In this document: positions 35,702 to 44,159 of the stretch, in pieces | Layout of the letters: each line of letters begins with the position of its first letter | Position numbering within the stretch: position 1 is the first letter of the stretch | NCBI RefSeq assembly: GCF_016901015.1 | Contig: NZ_JAFEUP010000006.1 | Location: 310,001-374,000, forward strand | Reading direction: 5' to 3' | Length of the DNA stretch: 64,000 bases | From: Zestomonas insulae | Lineage (GTDB): Bacteria > Pseudomonadota > Gammaproteobacteria > Pseudomonadales > Pseudomonadaceae | Translations under genes and position numbers: made by a program | The notes under the pieces: model-generated | Told to the model about the DNA's origin: nothing | What the model saw: only the letters and a program-made list of their open reading frames with translations | Databases searched by the model: none

Positions 35702-37564
35702 TCAGAAGTTCACGCCGAGGCTGAGCGCGATGAAATCGCGATCGGTGTTGGTGTTGAAGTCTCCACCGAAGAAATCGGTGTAACTGAGGCTGGCGGTGTA
35801 GGTGTTGGCGTAGTCGGCATCCAAGCCGATGCTCACTGCCTTGACGCCTTCCTCGAAGTTCGGACCAAAGCCTTCCACGTCATGCGACCAGGCCAGGTTC
35901 GGGGTCAGGTTGATGCCGGCGAACACGTTGCTGTAGTTCAGGCTGGCGCGCGCCCGGTAGCCCCAGGAACTGGAGGTGTAGAAGCCGTGGCTGTTGCACT
36001 CCTGCTGTGGGTTGCTGACGGTCGGGTTGGACACGCCGGTGCCGCGGCAGGTGTTGGTGGCGCCCAGCGGGTTGCCGGTGTCGGCCAGCTGGCCGGCACC
36101 CCAGATCGGGCTGCGGCCGAAGCGCACGTCGGAGCCGTCGGAGCTGCCCAGGCCGTTGATGTGGTTGTAACCAACCTCACCGACCAGTGTCAGGCGGCTG
36201 GCGCCCCAGATCTGATCGATGAACTGCGTGGCGGTCATCTGTGCCTGGAACACCGGCATGCGTTTGTAGCCAGGCAGGTCGGCGCCGGCCGCCGGAGTGC
36301 GGTCGCCGCTGATGAACAGCGGGGATATTGGCTGCAGCGAGCCATTGACCAGCGAGGGCTGACGGATCGCCGCGAGGTTGAGGTCGGCGGTGTTGATCTG
36401 CAGCGGCATGTTCGGCCGGTAGCTCATCTCGCCACCCAGCGAGGCACCGCCGACGTTGGTCTGGAAGCTCAGGCCATACAGGTGGATATCTTCCGGATAG
36501 TCGACGTAGTACTGCGCGGCACGGACCTTAGCCAGTGCGGTGGCGCCGGAAAACGCTTGGGTGTTGGTGGTCTGGCGCAGGCTCAGGTACGGGTTGCGGC
36601 TGTGATAGTTCATCACGTAGGCGCCGAGCTCGGTGTCGTTGAGTTCAGGCACGAACCAGCGCAGGGCGATGCCGTACTGACCGCCGTCGCGGGCTTCCTT
36701 GTCCTTGCCGCGCGGCATGTAGACGTTGGTGTTGGCGTCCGGCGCGCCAATGTTATCCGACACCCCTGGGGCGAAGTCCAAGCCGGCGAAGACCAAACGG
36801 TCGTTGCAGCCCTTCGGCAGCGGGTCGGAACCGAAGAAGGTGCCGCAGTTGTCGACGATCGTTTTTTCCCACTCGATCTGATAGAAGGCCTCGGCGTTGA
36901 GGTTCTCCGACAGGCCCTGGGACAGATAGAACATGTTGACCGGGATCAGGCCTTCCTTGACCTCGGAGCCCGGACGGCGCAGCGCGGCGACGTCGATCGG
37001 GTTGATGCTGTTGATCGAGTTGCCGATGAAGGTGCTCTCACCCCAGCTCACCACCTGCTTGCCGAGGCGCGCGTTGCCCGACAGGTCGCCGAGGTTGTAG
37101 TTGTGGTAGACGAAGGTGTCGAGGAACATCGCGCCCGAAGATTTGGCGGCGCGGTCGCGACCGCTGTCGTCAATGTCGTAGAACAGGCGGCTCTCGTCCT
37201 TCAGCTCGAAGTCGTACCAGTACTTGCCGCGCACGAACATGCCGCTGTCGCCGTATTTCAGCTCCAGGTCATGGATACCCTTGAAGATCTTCGAGAAGGT
37301 TTCGCCTTTCTTGAAGTTCTTGCGGTTGTCGTCGGCGGTACGGGTGGCCGACATGCCGCGCATGCCGAGGGTGTTGGCGTTGTTGATGAAGTCGGGGTCC
37401 GGGGCATCGGTAGCCCAGCTGGCACCCACCGAGAGTGTCGAGTCGAAGCTGCCTTCGATCTCCCCAACGTTGAAGCTAACGGCCTGGGCCTGGGATGCGA
37501 CCCCAACTGCAATGGCGGCGGCCAGCAGGTGGGGTTGGAAGACTCCGAATTTTCTTATTGTCAT
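35702..37564 (-). CDS. DUF1302 family outer-membrane-like protein
   Basis: 620 aa from ATG 37564, which has GGAG about 8 nt upstream; the TTG four codons earlier is less likely. The signal peptide ends near AQA/VSF (residue 28). The mature protein has alternating polar and aromatic stretches, many Asn/Gly turns and a C-terminal Phe (SLGVNF), all features of an outer-membrane beta-barrel. DUF1302 proteins co-occur with DUF1329, LuxR regulators and acyl-CoA ligases in pseudomonads. Barrel or channel function is inferred. It is the first gene of the two-gene operon, divergent from the thiolase operon at 37947. Confidence 0.9.
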   Translation of the reverse strand: MTIRKFGVFQPHLLAAAIAVGVASQAQAVSFNVGEIEGSFDSTLSVGASWATDAPDPDFINNANTLGMRGMSATRTADDNRKNFKKGETFSKIFKGIHDLELKYGDSGMFVRGKYWYDFELKDESRLFYDIDDSGRDRAAKSSGAMFLDTFVYHNYNLGDLSGNARLGKQVVSWGESTFIGNSINSINPIDVAALRRPGSEVKEGLIPVNMFYLSQGLSENLNAEAFYQIEWEKTIVDNCGTFFGSDPLPKGCNDRLVFAGLDFAPGVSDNIGAPDANTNVYMPRGKDKEARDGGQYGIALRWFVPELNDTELGAYVMNYHSRNPYLSLRQTTNTQAFSGATALAKVRAAQYYVDYPEDIHLYGLSFQTNVGGASLGGEMSYRPNMPLQINTADLNLAAIRQPSLVNGSLQPISPLFISGDRTPAAGADLPGYKRMPVFQAQMTATQFIDQIWGASRLTLVGEVGYNHINGLGSSDGSDVRFGRSPIWGAGQLADTGNPLGATNTCRGTGVSNPTVSNPQQECNSHGFYTSSSWGYRARASLNYSNVFAGINLTPNLAWSHDVEGFGPNFEEGVKAVSIGLDADYANTYTASLSYTDFFGGDFNTNTDRDFIALSLGVNF

Positions 37565-37946
37565 GCGGCGCTCCAAAGAGGTTGCAGTACGAAGGGCGAA
37601 TCGCTCAGACCCGGCTGATCAGTTGGCTTGCCGCGAGCGGCGTAGGTGAGCGGTTGCGACATGGGCCCTGACCCTGGTCGCGATTGCCTTTCTGAACGTG
37701 TGTCGGTGCTCGATCAGCGGTTCAAACGCTAATCCCGCTCCCCCCCACCTCCCCCCCCTAAGGGGAGGGGGGTACTACTTTCGGGTGAGTAGGTCGCTGC
37801 GCTGCAGGGTTGGTGGGAGAACCGCAAATCCCCCTCGACAGGAGGGGGCGTGGCTTTTCCCTCGTGCCTGACCATCGCTCCATGGTCGCTGTGTCGCCGC
37901 TGAAGGCGACGAGCAAGGTCCTGTCACCTATCCCTGGAGAAAAGAG
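37565..37946. other. Divergent control region, 382 nt, with GC-run hairpins
   Basis: The region lies between the DUF1302 gene (-) and the thiolase operon (+). A C-run/G-run structure spans about 37741-37772. A perfect hairpin CCCCCTC / GAGGGGG lies at 37830-37848. GCCGC-GA-GCGGC occurs near 37630. No gene was recognised. Both promoters must lie here, but I cannot place them with confidence. Confidence 0.5.
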
Positions 37947-39134
37947 ATGTCGCAGAAAGTCTACGTCGCCGGTGTCGGCATGATCCCGTTCGCCAAGCCC
38001 GGCCAGAGCGGTACCTATATCGAGATGGGCGCTGAAGCCATTCGCCTGGCGCTGAAAGACGCCGGCCTCGACTACAAGCTGGTGCAGCAGGCCTATGCCG
38101 GCTACGTCTACGGTGACTCCACCAGCGGCCAGTCGGCCCTCTATGAAGTCGGCCTGAGCGGCATCCCGGTGATCAACGTCAACAACAACTGCGGCAGCGG
38201 TTCTTCGGCCCTGTGGCTGGCTCGCCAGGCAGTGGAAAGCGGTGCCGTGGATTGCGCGCTGGCCTTCGGCTTCGAGCAGATGCAACCGGGCGCGCTGAAA
38301 GACCATTGGACCGACCGTCCGGCGACCTACGGCAAGGGCATGGAAGTCTCCGCGCGGATCTTCCCCGAGGGCGCCTCCATGGCCAACGCACTGCGCCTGT
38401 TCGGTGGCGCCGGCAAAGAGCACATGGACAAGTACGGCACCAAGATGGAGACCTTCGCGGCGATCCGCGCCAAGGCCAGCCGTCACGCCGCCAACAACCC
38501 GATGTCGGTGTTCAAGAAAGTCGTGACCACCGAAGACGTGATGAACGACCAGGTGATCTGGCCGGGCGTGATGACCCGTCTGATGGCCTGCCCGCCGACC
38601 TGCGGTGGCGCCGCGGCGATCGTCTGCTCCGAGCGTTTCGCCAAGAAGCACGGCCTGCGTACCGACGTGTGCATCCTCGCCCAGTCGCTGGTTACCGACC
38701 AGCCGGAAGCCTTCGATCCGCCATCGCTGATCAGCATCGTCGGCGTCGGCATGACCCGTCAGGCCGCTCAGGAAGTCTACGAGAAAGCCGGCGTCGGCCC
38801 GGAAGACATCCGCGTTTGCGAACTGCACGACTGCTTCGCCCACAACGAACTGCTGACCTATGAAGGTCTGGGTTTCTGCCCGGAGGGCGGTGCCGAGAAG
38901 TTCGTCAACGACGGCGACAACACCTACGGCGGCCAAGTGGTGATCAACCCGTCCGGCGGCCTGCTGTCGAAGGGTCACCCGCTGGGCGCCACCGGTCTGG
39001 CGCAGTGCTATGAGCTGACCCATCAGCTGCGCGGCACCGCCGGCGCCCGTCAGGTTGAAGGTCTGCAGCATGCCCTGCAGCACAACCTGGGTCTGGGCGG
39101 CGCTGGGATCGTGACCCTGTTCGGTCGCGGCTAA
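37947..39134 (+). CDS. SCP2-type thiolase (lipid-transfer-protein family)
   Basis: 395 aa. Nucleophile Cys82 in NNNCGSGSSALW; HDC motif ELHDCFAHNE; NPSGGLLSKGHPLGATG with the catalytic His. It is a paralogue of the 8689 protein, differing for example by Gly in place of Ala after the Cys. Predicted to thiolyse the 3-ketoacyl-CoA made by the downstream hydratase pair and SDR. It heads the operon thiolase, MaoC_N, MaoC, SDR, DUF2889, DUF1254, and is followed by a REP-like element in a 199-nt gap. Confidence 0.92.
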   Translation: MSQKVYVAGVGMIPFAKPGQSGTYIEMGAEAIRLALKDAGLDYKLVQQAYAGYVYGDSTSGQSALYEVGLSGIPVINVNNNCGSGSSALWLARQAVESGAVDCALAFGFEQMQPGALKDHWTDRPATYGKGMEVSARIFPEGASMANALRLFGGAGKEHMDKYGTKMETFAAIRAKASRHAANNPMSVFKKVVTTEDVMNDQVIWPGVMTRLMACPPTCGGAAAIVCSERFAKKHGLRTDVCILAQSLVTDQPEAFDPPSLISIVGVGMTRQAAQEVYEKAGVGPEDIRVCELHDCFAHNELLTYEGLGFCPEGGAEKFVNDGDNTYGGQVVINPSGGLLSKGHPLGATGLAQCYELTHQLRGTAGARQVEGLQHALQHNLGLGGAGIVTLFGRG

Positions 39135-39144
39135 GAACCCGCTC

Positions 39145-39266
39145 TCGATCTGCTGCGCGTCGGCTAAACGGCGTTGAAAGCGACCTCGGAATGCTCATTT
39201 ACCGCTCGTAAATTCCGCTTCCTCGGCCGCTTTCGCCACCGTTTATCTCTAGCTCGCGAGATCGTG
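39145..39266. repeat. Long CGATCTGCTGCGCG...GCGAGATCGTG palindromic repeat
   Basis: The ends CGATCTGCTGCGCGTCGGC and GCTCGCGAGATCGTG are near inverted copies. Nested inside are further imperfect inverted segments (ATTTAC...GTAAAT and GAAAGCG...CGCTTTC). A shortened copy with the same ends is at 2283-2331. It resembles pseudomonad intergenic palindromic elements. It lies between the thiolase and the MaoC-pair genes. Confidence 0.6.
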
Positions 39267-39333
39267 AACAGGTTCTGAAACTCCGCGCGCCCCGCTCCAG
39301 GGGCGCGCTCTTTCACCTGACAGGAATTCCCCA

Positions 39334-39774
39334 ATGGCAGATACCAGTCTGATCGGCCGTTCGCTGGGCATCACCACTGCCGAGCTGGAAAAGGGCCGCC
39401 TGCGCTTCTTCGCCAAGGCCATCGGCGAGACCGACCCGGTGTACACCGACGAGGCCGCGGCCGAGGCTGCCGGCTACCCGTCGTTGCCGATGCCACCCAC
39501 CTTCCTGTTCTGCCTGGAACGCGAAGGGCGTGATACCGACCACATCATCGAAGGCATCTACGGCTTCGATCTCGGCCGCATCCTGCACGGCGAGCAGAGC
39601 TTCACCTACCACCGCATGGCGTTCGCCGGCGATGTGCTGACCTTCGATGCGCGGGTGCTCGACGTGTACGAGAAGAAGGGCGGGGCGTTGCAGTTCGTGG
39701 TCGCTGAAACCCGCGTCACCAACCAGCGCGGCGAACACATCGCCGATGTGCTGTCGTCCACCGTGCAGCGCTGA
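39334..39774 (+). CDS. MaoC-like dehydratase, N-terminal FAS1-type hotdog subunit
   Basis: 146 aa single hotdog of the MaoC_N / FAS1-like dehydratase type (FFAKAIGETDPVYTDEAAA, then LHGEQSFTYHRM). This type lacks the Asp/His hydratase motif and normally acts as the non-catalytic half of a heterodimeric enoyl-CoA hydratase. The next gene, 10 nt away, supplies a catalytic MaoC hotdog, as in mycobacterial heterodimers for bulky steroid acyl-CoA. The pair probably binds a large acyl chain in the tunnel made by this subunit. Confidence 0.88.
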   Translation: MADTSLIGRSLGITTAELEKGRLRFFAKAIGETDPVYTDEAAAEAAGYPSLPMPPTFLFCLEREGRDTDHIIEGIYGFDLGRILHGEQSFTYHRMAFAGDVLTFDARVLDVYEKKGGALQFVVAETRVTNQRGEHIADVLSSTVQR

Positions 39775-39784
39775 GGAGCCGTCC

Positions 39785-40204
39785 ATGAACATCCCGCGTT
39801 ACAGCGAGGTGCAGGTCGGCGACCTGCTGCCGCCCCTGGTCCTGCCGCCGGTCAACCGCACCACCCTGGCGCTTTACGCCGGTGCGTCGGGCGACCACAA
39901 CCAGGTGCACATCGACCTCGATTTCGCGCGCAAGTCGCGCCAGCCCGACGTGTTCGCCCACGGCATGTTGTCGGCCGCCTACCTCGGTCGGTTGCTGACG
40001 CAATGGGTGCCGCAACCGCAGATCCGCAATCTGGCGGTGCGCTTCGTCGGCATCACTCACTTGGGTCACGTGCCGACCTGCACCGGCAAGGTGATCGACA
40101 AATTCGAGCAGGACGGCGAGACGCGCGTGCGCATCGCGCTGACCTGCAGCAACCAGTACGGCGAGCCACGCCTGACCGGCGAAGCGGTCGTGGCGTTGGC
40201 CTGA
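39785..40204 (+). CDS. MaoC-like enoyl-CoA hydratase, catalytic hotdog subunit
   Basis: 139 aa from ATG 39785, after TGAGGAGC. Hydratase motif YAGASGDHNQVHIDLDFA, with catalytic Asp and His, then VFAHGMLSAAYLG. Single hotdog domain, so a partner is required for a full active site; the 39334-39774 protein is the obvious one. Predicted product: a (3R)-hydroxyacyl-CoA, passed to the SDR encoded 30 nt downstream. Confidence 0.9.
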   Translation: MNIPRYSEVQVGDLLPPLVLPPVNRTTLALYAGASGDHNQVHIDLDFARKSRQPDVFAHGMLSAAYLGRLLTQWVPQPQIRNLAVRFVGITHLGHVPTCTGKVIDKFEQDGETRVRIALTCSNQYGEPRLTGEAVVALA

Positions 40205-40234
40205 GCCCCACCCCAAAAAACATAGGTACGAAAG

Positions 40235-41062
40235 ATGAAAAAGCTTGAAGGCAAAGTCGCCCTGGTCACCGGTTCCGGTCGTGGCATCGGTCGCAGCGTC
40301 GCCCTGAAACTGGCCTCTGACGGCGCCAAAGTGGTGGTCAACGACCTGGACCAGGCTCCGGCTGATGAAGTGGTTGCAGAAATCAAGGCAGCCGGTGGCG
40401 AAGCCGTGGCCTGCGTCGGCAGCGTCACTGCCCCGGATTTCGCCGATCGCTTCGTCAAGACTGCAGTCGACAACTACGGCAGCATCGACATCATCGTCAA
40501 CAACGCCGGCTACACCTGGGACAACGTGATCCAGAAGATGAGCGACGAGCAGTGGTACGCGATCATCGACTGCCACATCACCGCGCCGTTCCGCATCCTG
40601 CGCGCTGCCCAGCCGATCATCAGCGCGATGGCCAAGAAAGAGGCCGCCGAAGGTCGCGTGGTCAACCGCAAAGTGGTCAACATCGCCTCGACCTCCGCTG
40701 GCGGCAACCCGGGCCAGGTCAACTACTCCACCGCCAAGGCCGGTGTACTGGGCATGACCAAATGCCTGGCCAAGGAGTGGGGCCGCATGAAGGTCAACGT
40801 TAACGCCGTGGCCTTCGGTCACATCGAAACCCGCCAGACCCAACCGGTGGAAGGCGACCCGAACTTCATCAACATCGAAGGCCGCGAGATCAAGGTCGGC
40901 ATCAGCCCGGCGATCGTCGAGCAGTCGAAGACCATGATTCCGCTGGGCCGTCCGGGCAACACCGAGGAAGCGGCTGGCGCCGTGTACCTGTTCTGCATCC
41001 CCGAGTCGGATTACGTCTCCGGCCAGGTGCTGGTCTGCGGCGGCGGCATCGGTAACGTCTGA
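40235..41062 (+). CDS. SDR-family 3-hydroxyacyl-CoA dehydrogenase
   Basis: 275 aa. TGSGRGIG at 12-19, NNAG at 89-92, Ser in NIASTSAGG, Tyr164 and Lys168 in YSTAK. A C-terminal VSGQVLVCGGG is typical of FabG-like SDRs. The position after a MaoC heterodimer and after a thiolase indicates oxidation of the 3-hydroxyacyl-CoA. Inserted residues around 134-146 (KKEAAEGRVVNRK) lengthen the loop before the catalytic Ser. Confidence 0.9.
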   Translation: MKKLEGKVALVTGSGRGIGRSVALKLASDGAKVVVNDLDQAPADEVVAEIKAAGGEAVACVGSVTAPDFADRFVKTAVDNYGSIDIIVNNAGYTWDNVIQKMSDEQWYAIIDCHITAPFRILRAAQPIISAMAKKEAAEGRVVNRKVVNIASTSAGGNPGQVNYSTAKAGVLGMTKCLAKEWGRMKVNVNAVAFGHIETRQTQPVEGDPNFINIEGREIKVGISPAIVEQSKTMIPLGRPGNTEEAAGAVYLFCIPESDYVSGQVLVCGGGIGNV

Positions 41063-41115
41063 GTGAGTGATACGGGGCGCTGTGGCGCCCCGTTGTAGTT
41101 AGTGAGGGTTGCAAG

Positions 41116-41700
41116 ATGAACGACGCGATCGCGATTCGCCCCGGCCGGCAACTGCTGCATACACGCCAGGTGGTGTGCTCGGGTTACCTGCGCGATGACG
41201 GCCTGTTCGACATCGAAGGCCGACTACTCGATACCAAGGGCATCGACACCCAGTTTCTCTACGGCACCATCGCCGCCGGCGGCGTGCTGCACCAGATGCG
41301 TCTGGTGATGACCCTCGACGAACGCATGGTGATCCAGCACATCGAGGCACACTCCGAACACGCGCCGACGCCGGTGTGCCCGCACATCAGCAGCGCCTAT
41401 GCGGCGTTGAAGGGCCTGCGCATCGGGCCCGGTTTCAAGAAGCGCGCCGCCGAACTGGTCGGCGGCCTGAAGGGCTGTACCCACCTCACCGAAATGCTCG
41501 GTCCGATGGCCACCACTGCGGTGCAGACCATGGCGCCGGTCATGCAGAAGCGTCTGCGCGAACGTGCGGCGCGCGACCCGAGTTTCGCGATGCCCAACCA
41601 CTGGGTGATCGGCACCTGCCACGCCTACCACCCGGAGGGTGAGGCGGCGCGCAAGATCAGCGAGTGGCGTCCGTACGGCGACGCGCACGCACAAAACTGA
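41116..41700 (+). CDS. DUF2889 family protein
   Basis: 194 aa. The pattern LHTRQVVCSGYLRDDGLFDIEGRLLDTK and later SEHAPTPVCPHISSAYAALKGLRI identifies DUF2889, a family of unknown function often found in aromatic and lipid catabolic regions. No signal peptide and no known catalytic motif. It belongs to the 37947 operon, 53 nt after the SDR and 34 nt before the exported DUF1254/1214 protein. Function not assigned. Confidence 0.82.
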   Translation: MNDAIAIRPGRQLLHTRQVVCSGYLRDDGLFDIEGRLLDTKGIDTQFLYGTIAAGGVLHQMRLVMTLDERMVIQHIEAHSEHAPTPVCPHISSAYAALKGLRIGPGFKKRAAELVGGLKGCTHLTEMLGPMATTAVQTMAPVMQKRLRERAARDPSFAMPNHWVIGTCHAYHPEGEAARKISEWRPYGDAHAQN

Positions 41701-41734
41701 GGCGTTGCGACGCCTCGCCACCCGGAGCTGCCCC

Positions 41735-43177
41735 ATGCACAACAACAAGATCAAGCACGGCTTGCTGGCCGCGCTGCTGGCGCTGGTCGGCCATGTCAAC
41801 CTGACGACTGCCGCGCCGCTGAGCGCCGACGAGGCCCGCGCGATTGCCAAGGAAGCCTACGTCTATGGCTTCCCGCTGGTCGACCACTACCGCGTCCAGT
41901 ACACCTATTTCCAGGATCGCCAGCACGCCGAATTCAAGGCGCCGTGGAACACGCTGCACAACACCGCGCGCATCTACACCCCGGACGACAAGGCCTACCC
42001 GACGCCCAACGCCGATACGCCGTACTCCCAGCTCGGTGCCGACCTGCGCAGCGAGCCGCTGGTGCTGACCCTGCCGGCGGTGGAGCCAGGCCGCTACTAC
42101 TCGGCGCAGTTCGTCGACGCCTACACCTACAACTTCGGCTATGTCGGCAGCCGCACCACCGGCAATAGCGGCGGGGTGTTCCTGCTGGCCGGGCCGGATT
42201 GGCAGGGCAGCGTGCCGCCGGGCATCGACAAGGTGTTCCGCTCGGAAACCCAGTTCGCCTTCGTGTTCTACCGCACCCAGCTGTTCGGCCCGGACGATCT
42301 GGGCAACGTCAAGCAGGTCCAGGCCGGTTACAAGGTACAGCCGCTGTCGGCGTTCCTCGGCCAGCCGGCGCCGGCAGCTGCCCCGCCGATCGACTTCCTC
42401 GAGCCGCTCAGCGCCTATGAGGAGCGCAGCAGCCTGGCGTTCTTCGAGCAGCTGAATTTCGTGCTGCGCTTCTGCCCGACCCACCCGTCCGAGCAGGCCA
42501 TGCTGGCGCGCTTCGCCCGCCTGGGTATCGGTCCCGGCCAGCACTTCGACGAGCGCACCTTGTCGGCGCAGATGCGCACCGCCATCGCCGCCGGTATCCA
42601 CGACGCCTGGCAGGACTTCGACGCCCTCGGCCAGCAGGTGGCGCGTGGCGAGGTGTCCACCACGCGTTTCCTCGGCAGCCGCGCGTTTCTCGGCGACAAC
42701 TACCTGTACCGCATGCGCGCGGCGGTCACCGGCCTGTACGGCAACGACAAGGAAGAAACCATCTATCCGCCGTTCTACCTCGACGCCGCCGGGCAGAAAC
42801 TGGATGCCGCGCAGCATGGCTACACCCTGCGCTTCGCGCCCGGCCAGCTGCCGCCGGTGAACGCCTTCTGGTCGCTGACCATGTACGACGCCTCGCGCCT
42901 GCTGGTGGCCAACCCGCTGCACCGCTACCTGATCAACTCGTCGATGTTGCCGCAGCTCAAGCGCGATGCCGATGGGGGCCTGACCCTGTACATCCAGCAC
43001 GCGTCGCCGGGGCCGGAGCGCGAGAGCAACTGGCTGCCGGCGCCGAACGGGCCGTTCTACATTGCCGGGCGCCTGTACTGGCCCAAGCCCGAGGCGCTGG
43101 AGGGTCGCTGGCAGAAGCCGGTGCTGCAGCCCGTCGCCCTGGACGCTGCTCCGGCGCTCAGCGCCAGGCGGCCATAA
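41735..43177 (+). CDS. Exported DUF1254/DUF1214 domain protein
   Basis: 480 aa from ATG 41735. Signal peptide up to about residue 26 (TTA/APLSADE). The N-terminal DUF1254 part contains AYVYGFPLVDHYRVQY and PTPNADTPYSQ; the C-terminal DUF1214 part ends with FWSLTMYD, NSSMLPQLKRDADGGLTLYIQ and NWLPAPNGPFYI. The family is periplasmic and of unknown biochemical role. Placement at the end of a beta-oxidation operon fits a role in handling an external substrate. A bidirectional hairpin follows. Confidence 0.87.
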   Translation: MHNNKIKHGLLAALLALVGHVNLTTAAPLSADEARAIAKEAYVYGFPLVDHYRVQYTYFQDRQHAEFKAPWNTLHNTARIYTPDDKAYPTPNADTPYSQLGADLRSEPLVLTLPAVEPGRYYSAQFVDAYTYNFGYVGSRTTGNSGGVFLLAGPDWQGSVPPGIDKVFRSETQFAFVFYRTQLFGPDDLGNVKQVQAGYKVQPLSAFLGQPAPAAAPPIDFLEPLSAYEERSSLAFFEQLNFVLRFCPTHPSEQAMLARFARLGIGPGQHFDERTLSAQMRTAIAAGIHDAWQDFDALGQQVARGEVSTTRFLGSRAFLGDNYLYRMRAAVTGLYGNDKEETIYPPFYLDAAGQKLDAAQHGYTLRFAPGQLPPVNAFWSLTMYDASRLLVANPLHRYLINSSMLPQLKRDADGGLTLYIQHASPGPERESNWLPAPNGPFYIAGRLYWPKPEALEGRWQKPVLQPVALDAAPALSARRP

Positions 43178-43182
43178 CCCCC

Positions 43183-43214
43183 ATCCGGTGGCGTCCTGCG
43201 GGGCGCCGCCGGAT
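43183..43214. terminator. Bidirectional hairpin between DUF1254 and crotonase genes
   Basis: ATCCGGTGGCGTCC pairs with GGCGCCGCCGGAT with one mismatch or bulge. It lies between convergent genes and overlaps the minus-strand stop. Confidence 0.55.
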
Positions 43215-44041
43215 CAGCCGCGGTCCCAGTCGAGCAGCGACGGCTCGCCGGCCAGGAAGCGGCGCACCGCCTCGAGGTGATAGGGGGTGACCGAGACCAC
43301 CCCCTGGGCCTGGCACTCGAGCTCGGTGAGCGTGGCGTAGGGCGTCTCGAAGCTCTTGTTGAGCAGGCTCTTGGTAAACGCCAGCACCTCGCGCGGCGCG
43401 TCGTGGAAGCGTCGGGCGAACAGCCGGGCCTGCTCGGCCAGCGCCTCCGGCGCATGCACCGCATGCACGATGCCCAGCGCCTTGGCCTCTGCGACCTCGA
43501 CGCGCCGTGCGGTGAACAGCAACTCCTTGGCCATCGCCATGCCGACCACCCGCGGCAGGGTGGCGAGCACCCCGGAGTCCGGCACCAGGCCGACCTTGGC
43601 GAACGACATGCAGAACGTCGCGCGGCTCGAGGCGAGCACGAAGTCGGCGGTCAGGGCGAGGGCGAAGCCGGCGCCGTAGGCCGGGCCGTCGACCGCGGCG
43701 ATCACCGGCAGCTCCAGGTCGCGCAGGCGCTGCAGCCAGCCGTGCAGCTTGCGCAGACGGCGGCGCATCGCGTCCGGCGAGTTGTCCTCCGGGTCCTGGC
43801 TGGTCTGCCGTGCCTTCAGCGACTTCAGGTCGCCGCCGGCGCAGAAACTGCCACCGGAGCCGGTGAGGATCAGCGCGCGAATGCTGCGGTCGGCCTCGAC
43901 CCGGTCGAGCATCTCGGCGTAGTCCTCGCGCAGCTCCAGCGACAGCGCGTTGCGCGCACTCGGCTTCTGGTGGCTGAACTCGGCGATGCCGTTGTCGATG
44001 CAAAGTTGCGCTTCACGCAGCTGGATCAGCTCGGTGCTCAT
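43214..44041 (-). CDS. Crotonase-family protein, PaaG-like enoyl-CoA isomerase candidate
   Basis: 275 aa. Oxyanion-hole segment SFCAGGDLKSL and YGAGFALALTAD. Both hydratase glutamates are missing (Ala in GAGFA, Phe in MSFAK), while Asp155 in GLVPDSG matches the PaaG isomerase Asp. It closely resembles the 7717 protein, including LNKSFET near the C-terminus. Predicted delta3,delta2-enoyl-CoA isomerase or related crotonase. It lies 118 nt downstream of LuxR regulator 4 on the same strand and may be read through from it. Confidence 0.85.
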   Translation of the reverse strand: MSTELIQLREAQLCIDNGIAEFSHQKPSARNALSLELREDYAEMLDRVEADRSIRALILTGSGGSFCAGGDLKSLKARQTSQDPEDNSPDAMRRRLRKLHGWLQRLRDLELPVIAAVDGPAYGAGFALALTADFVLASSRATFCMSFAKVGLVPDSGVLATLPRVVGMAMAKELLFTARRVEVAEAKALGIVHAVHAPEALAEQARLFARRFHDAPREVLAFTKSLLNKSFETPYATLTELECQAQGVVSVTPYHLEAVRRFLAGEPSLLDWDRG

Positions 44042-44114
44042 GGCGGTCCTCGGAGGCTGGGAAAGGGCGACCGCCCGCCCACTGGCGGGTCGGCTGGCCG
44101 TAGCGCTTCATGCT

Positions 44115-44149
44115 CGGCCCTGGCGTGGCCCGACACGCCACCCAGGCCG
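44115..44149 (-). terminator. Hairpin after LuxR regulator 4
   Basis: CGGCCCTGGCGTG and CACGCCA-CCCA-GGCCG form a long GC stem with a small internal bulge, just downstream of the regulator stop codon on the minus strand. No T-run, so it may only slow transcription into the crotonase gene. Confidence 0.45.
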
Positions 44150-44159
44150 GGTGGCGGCG

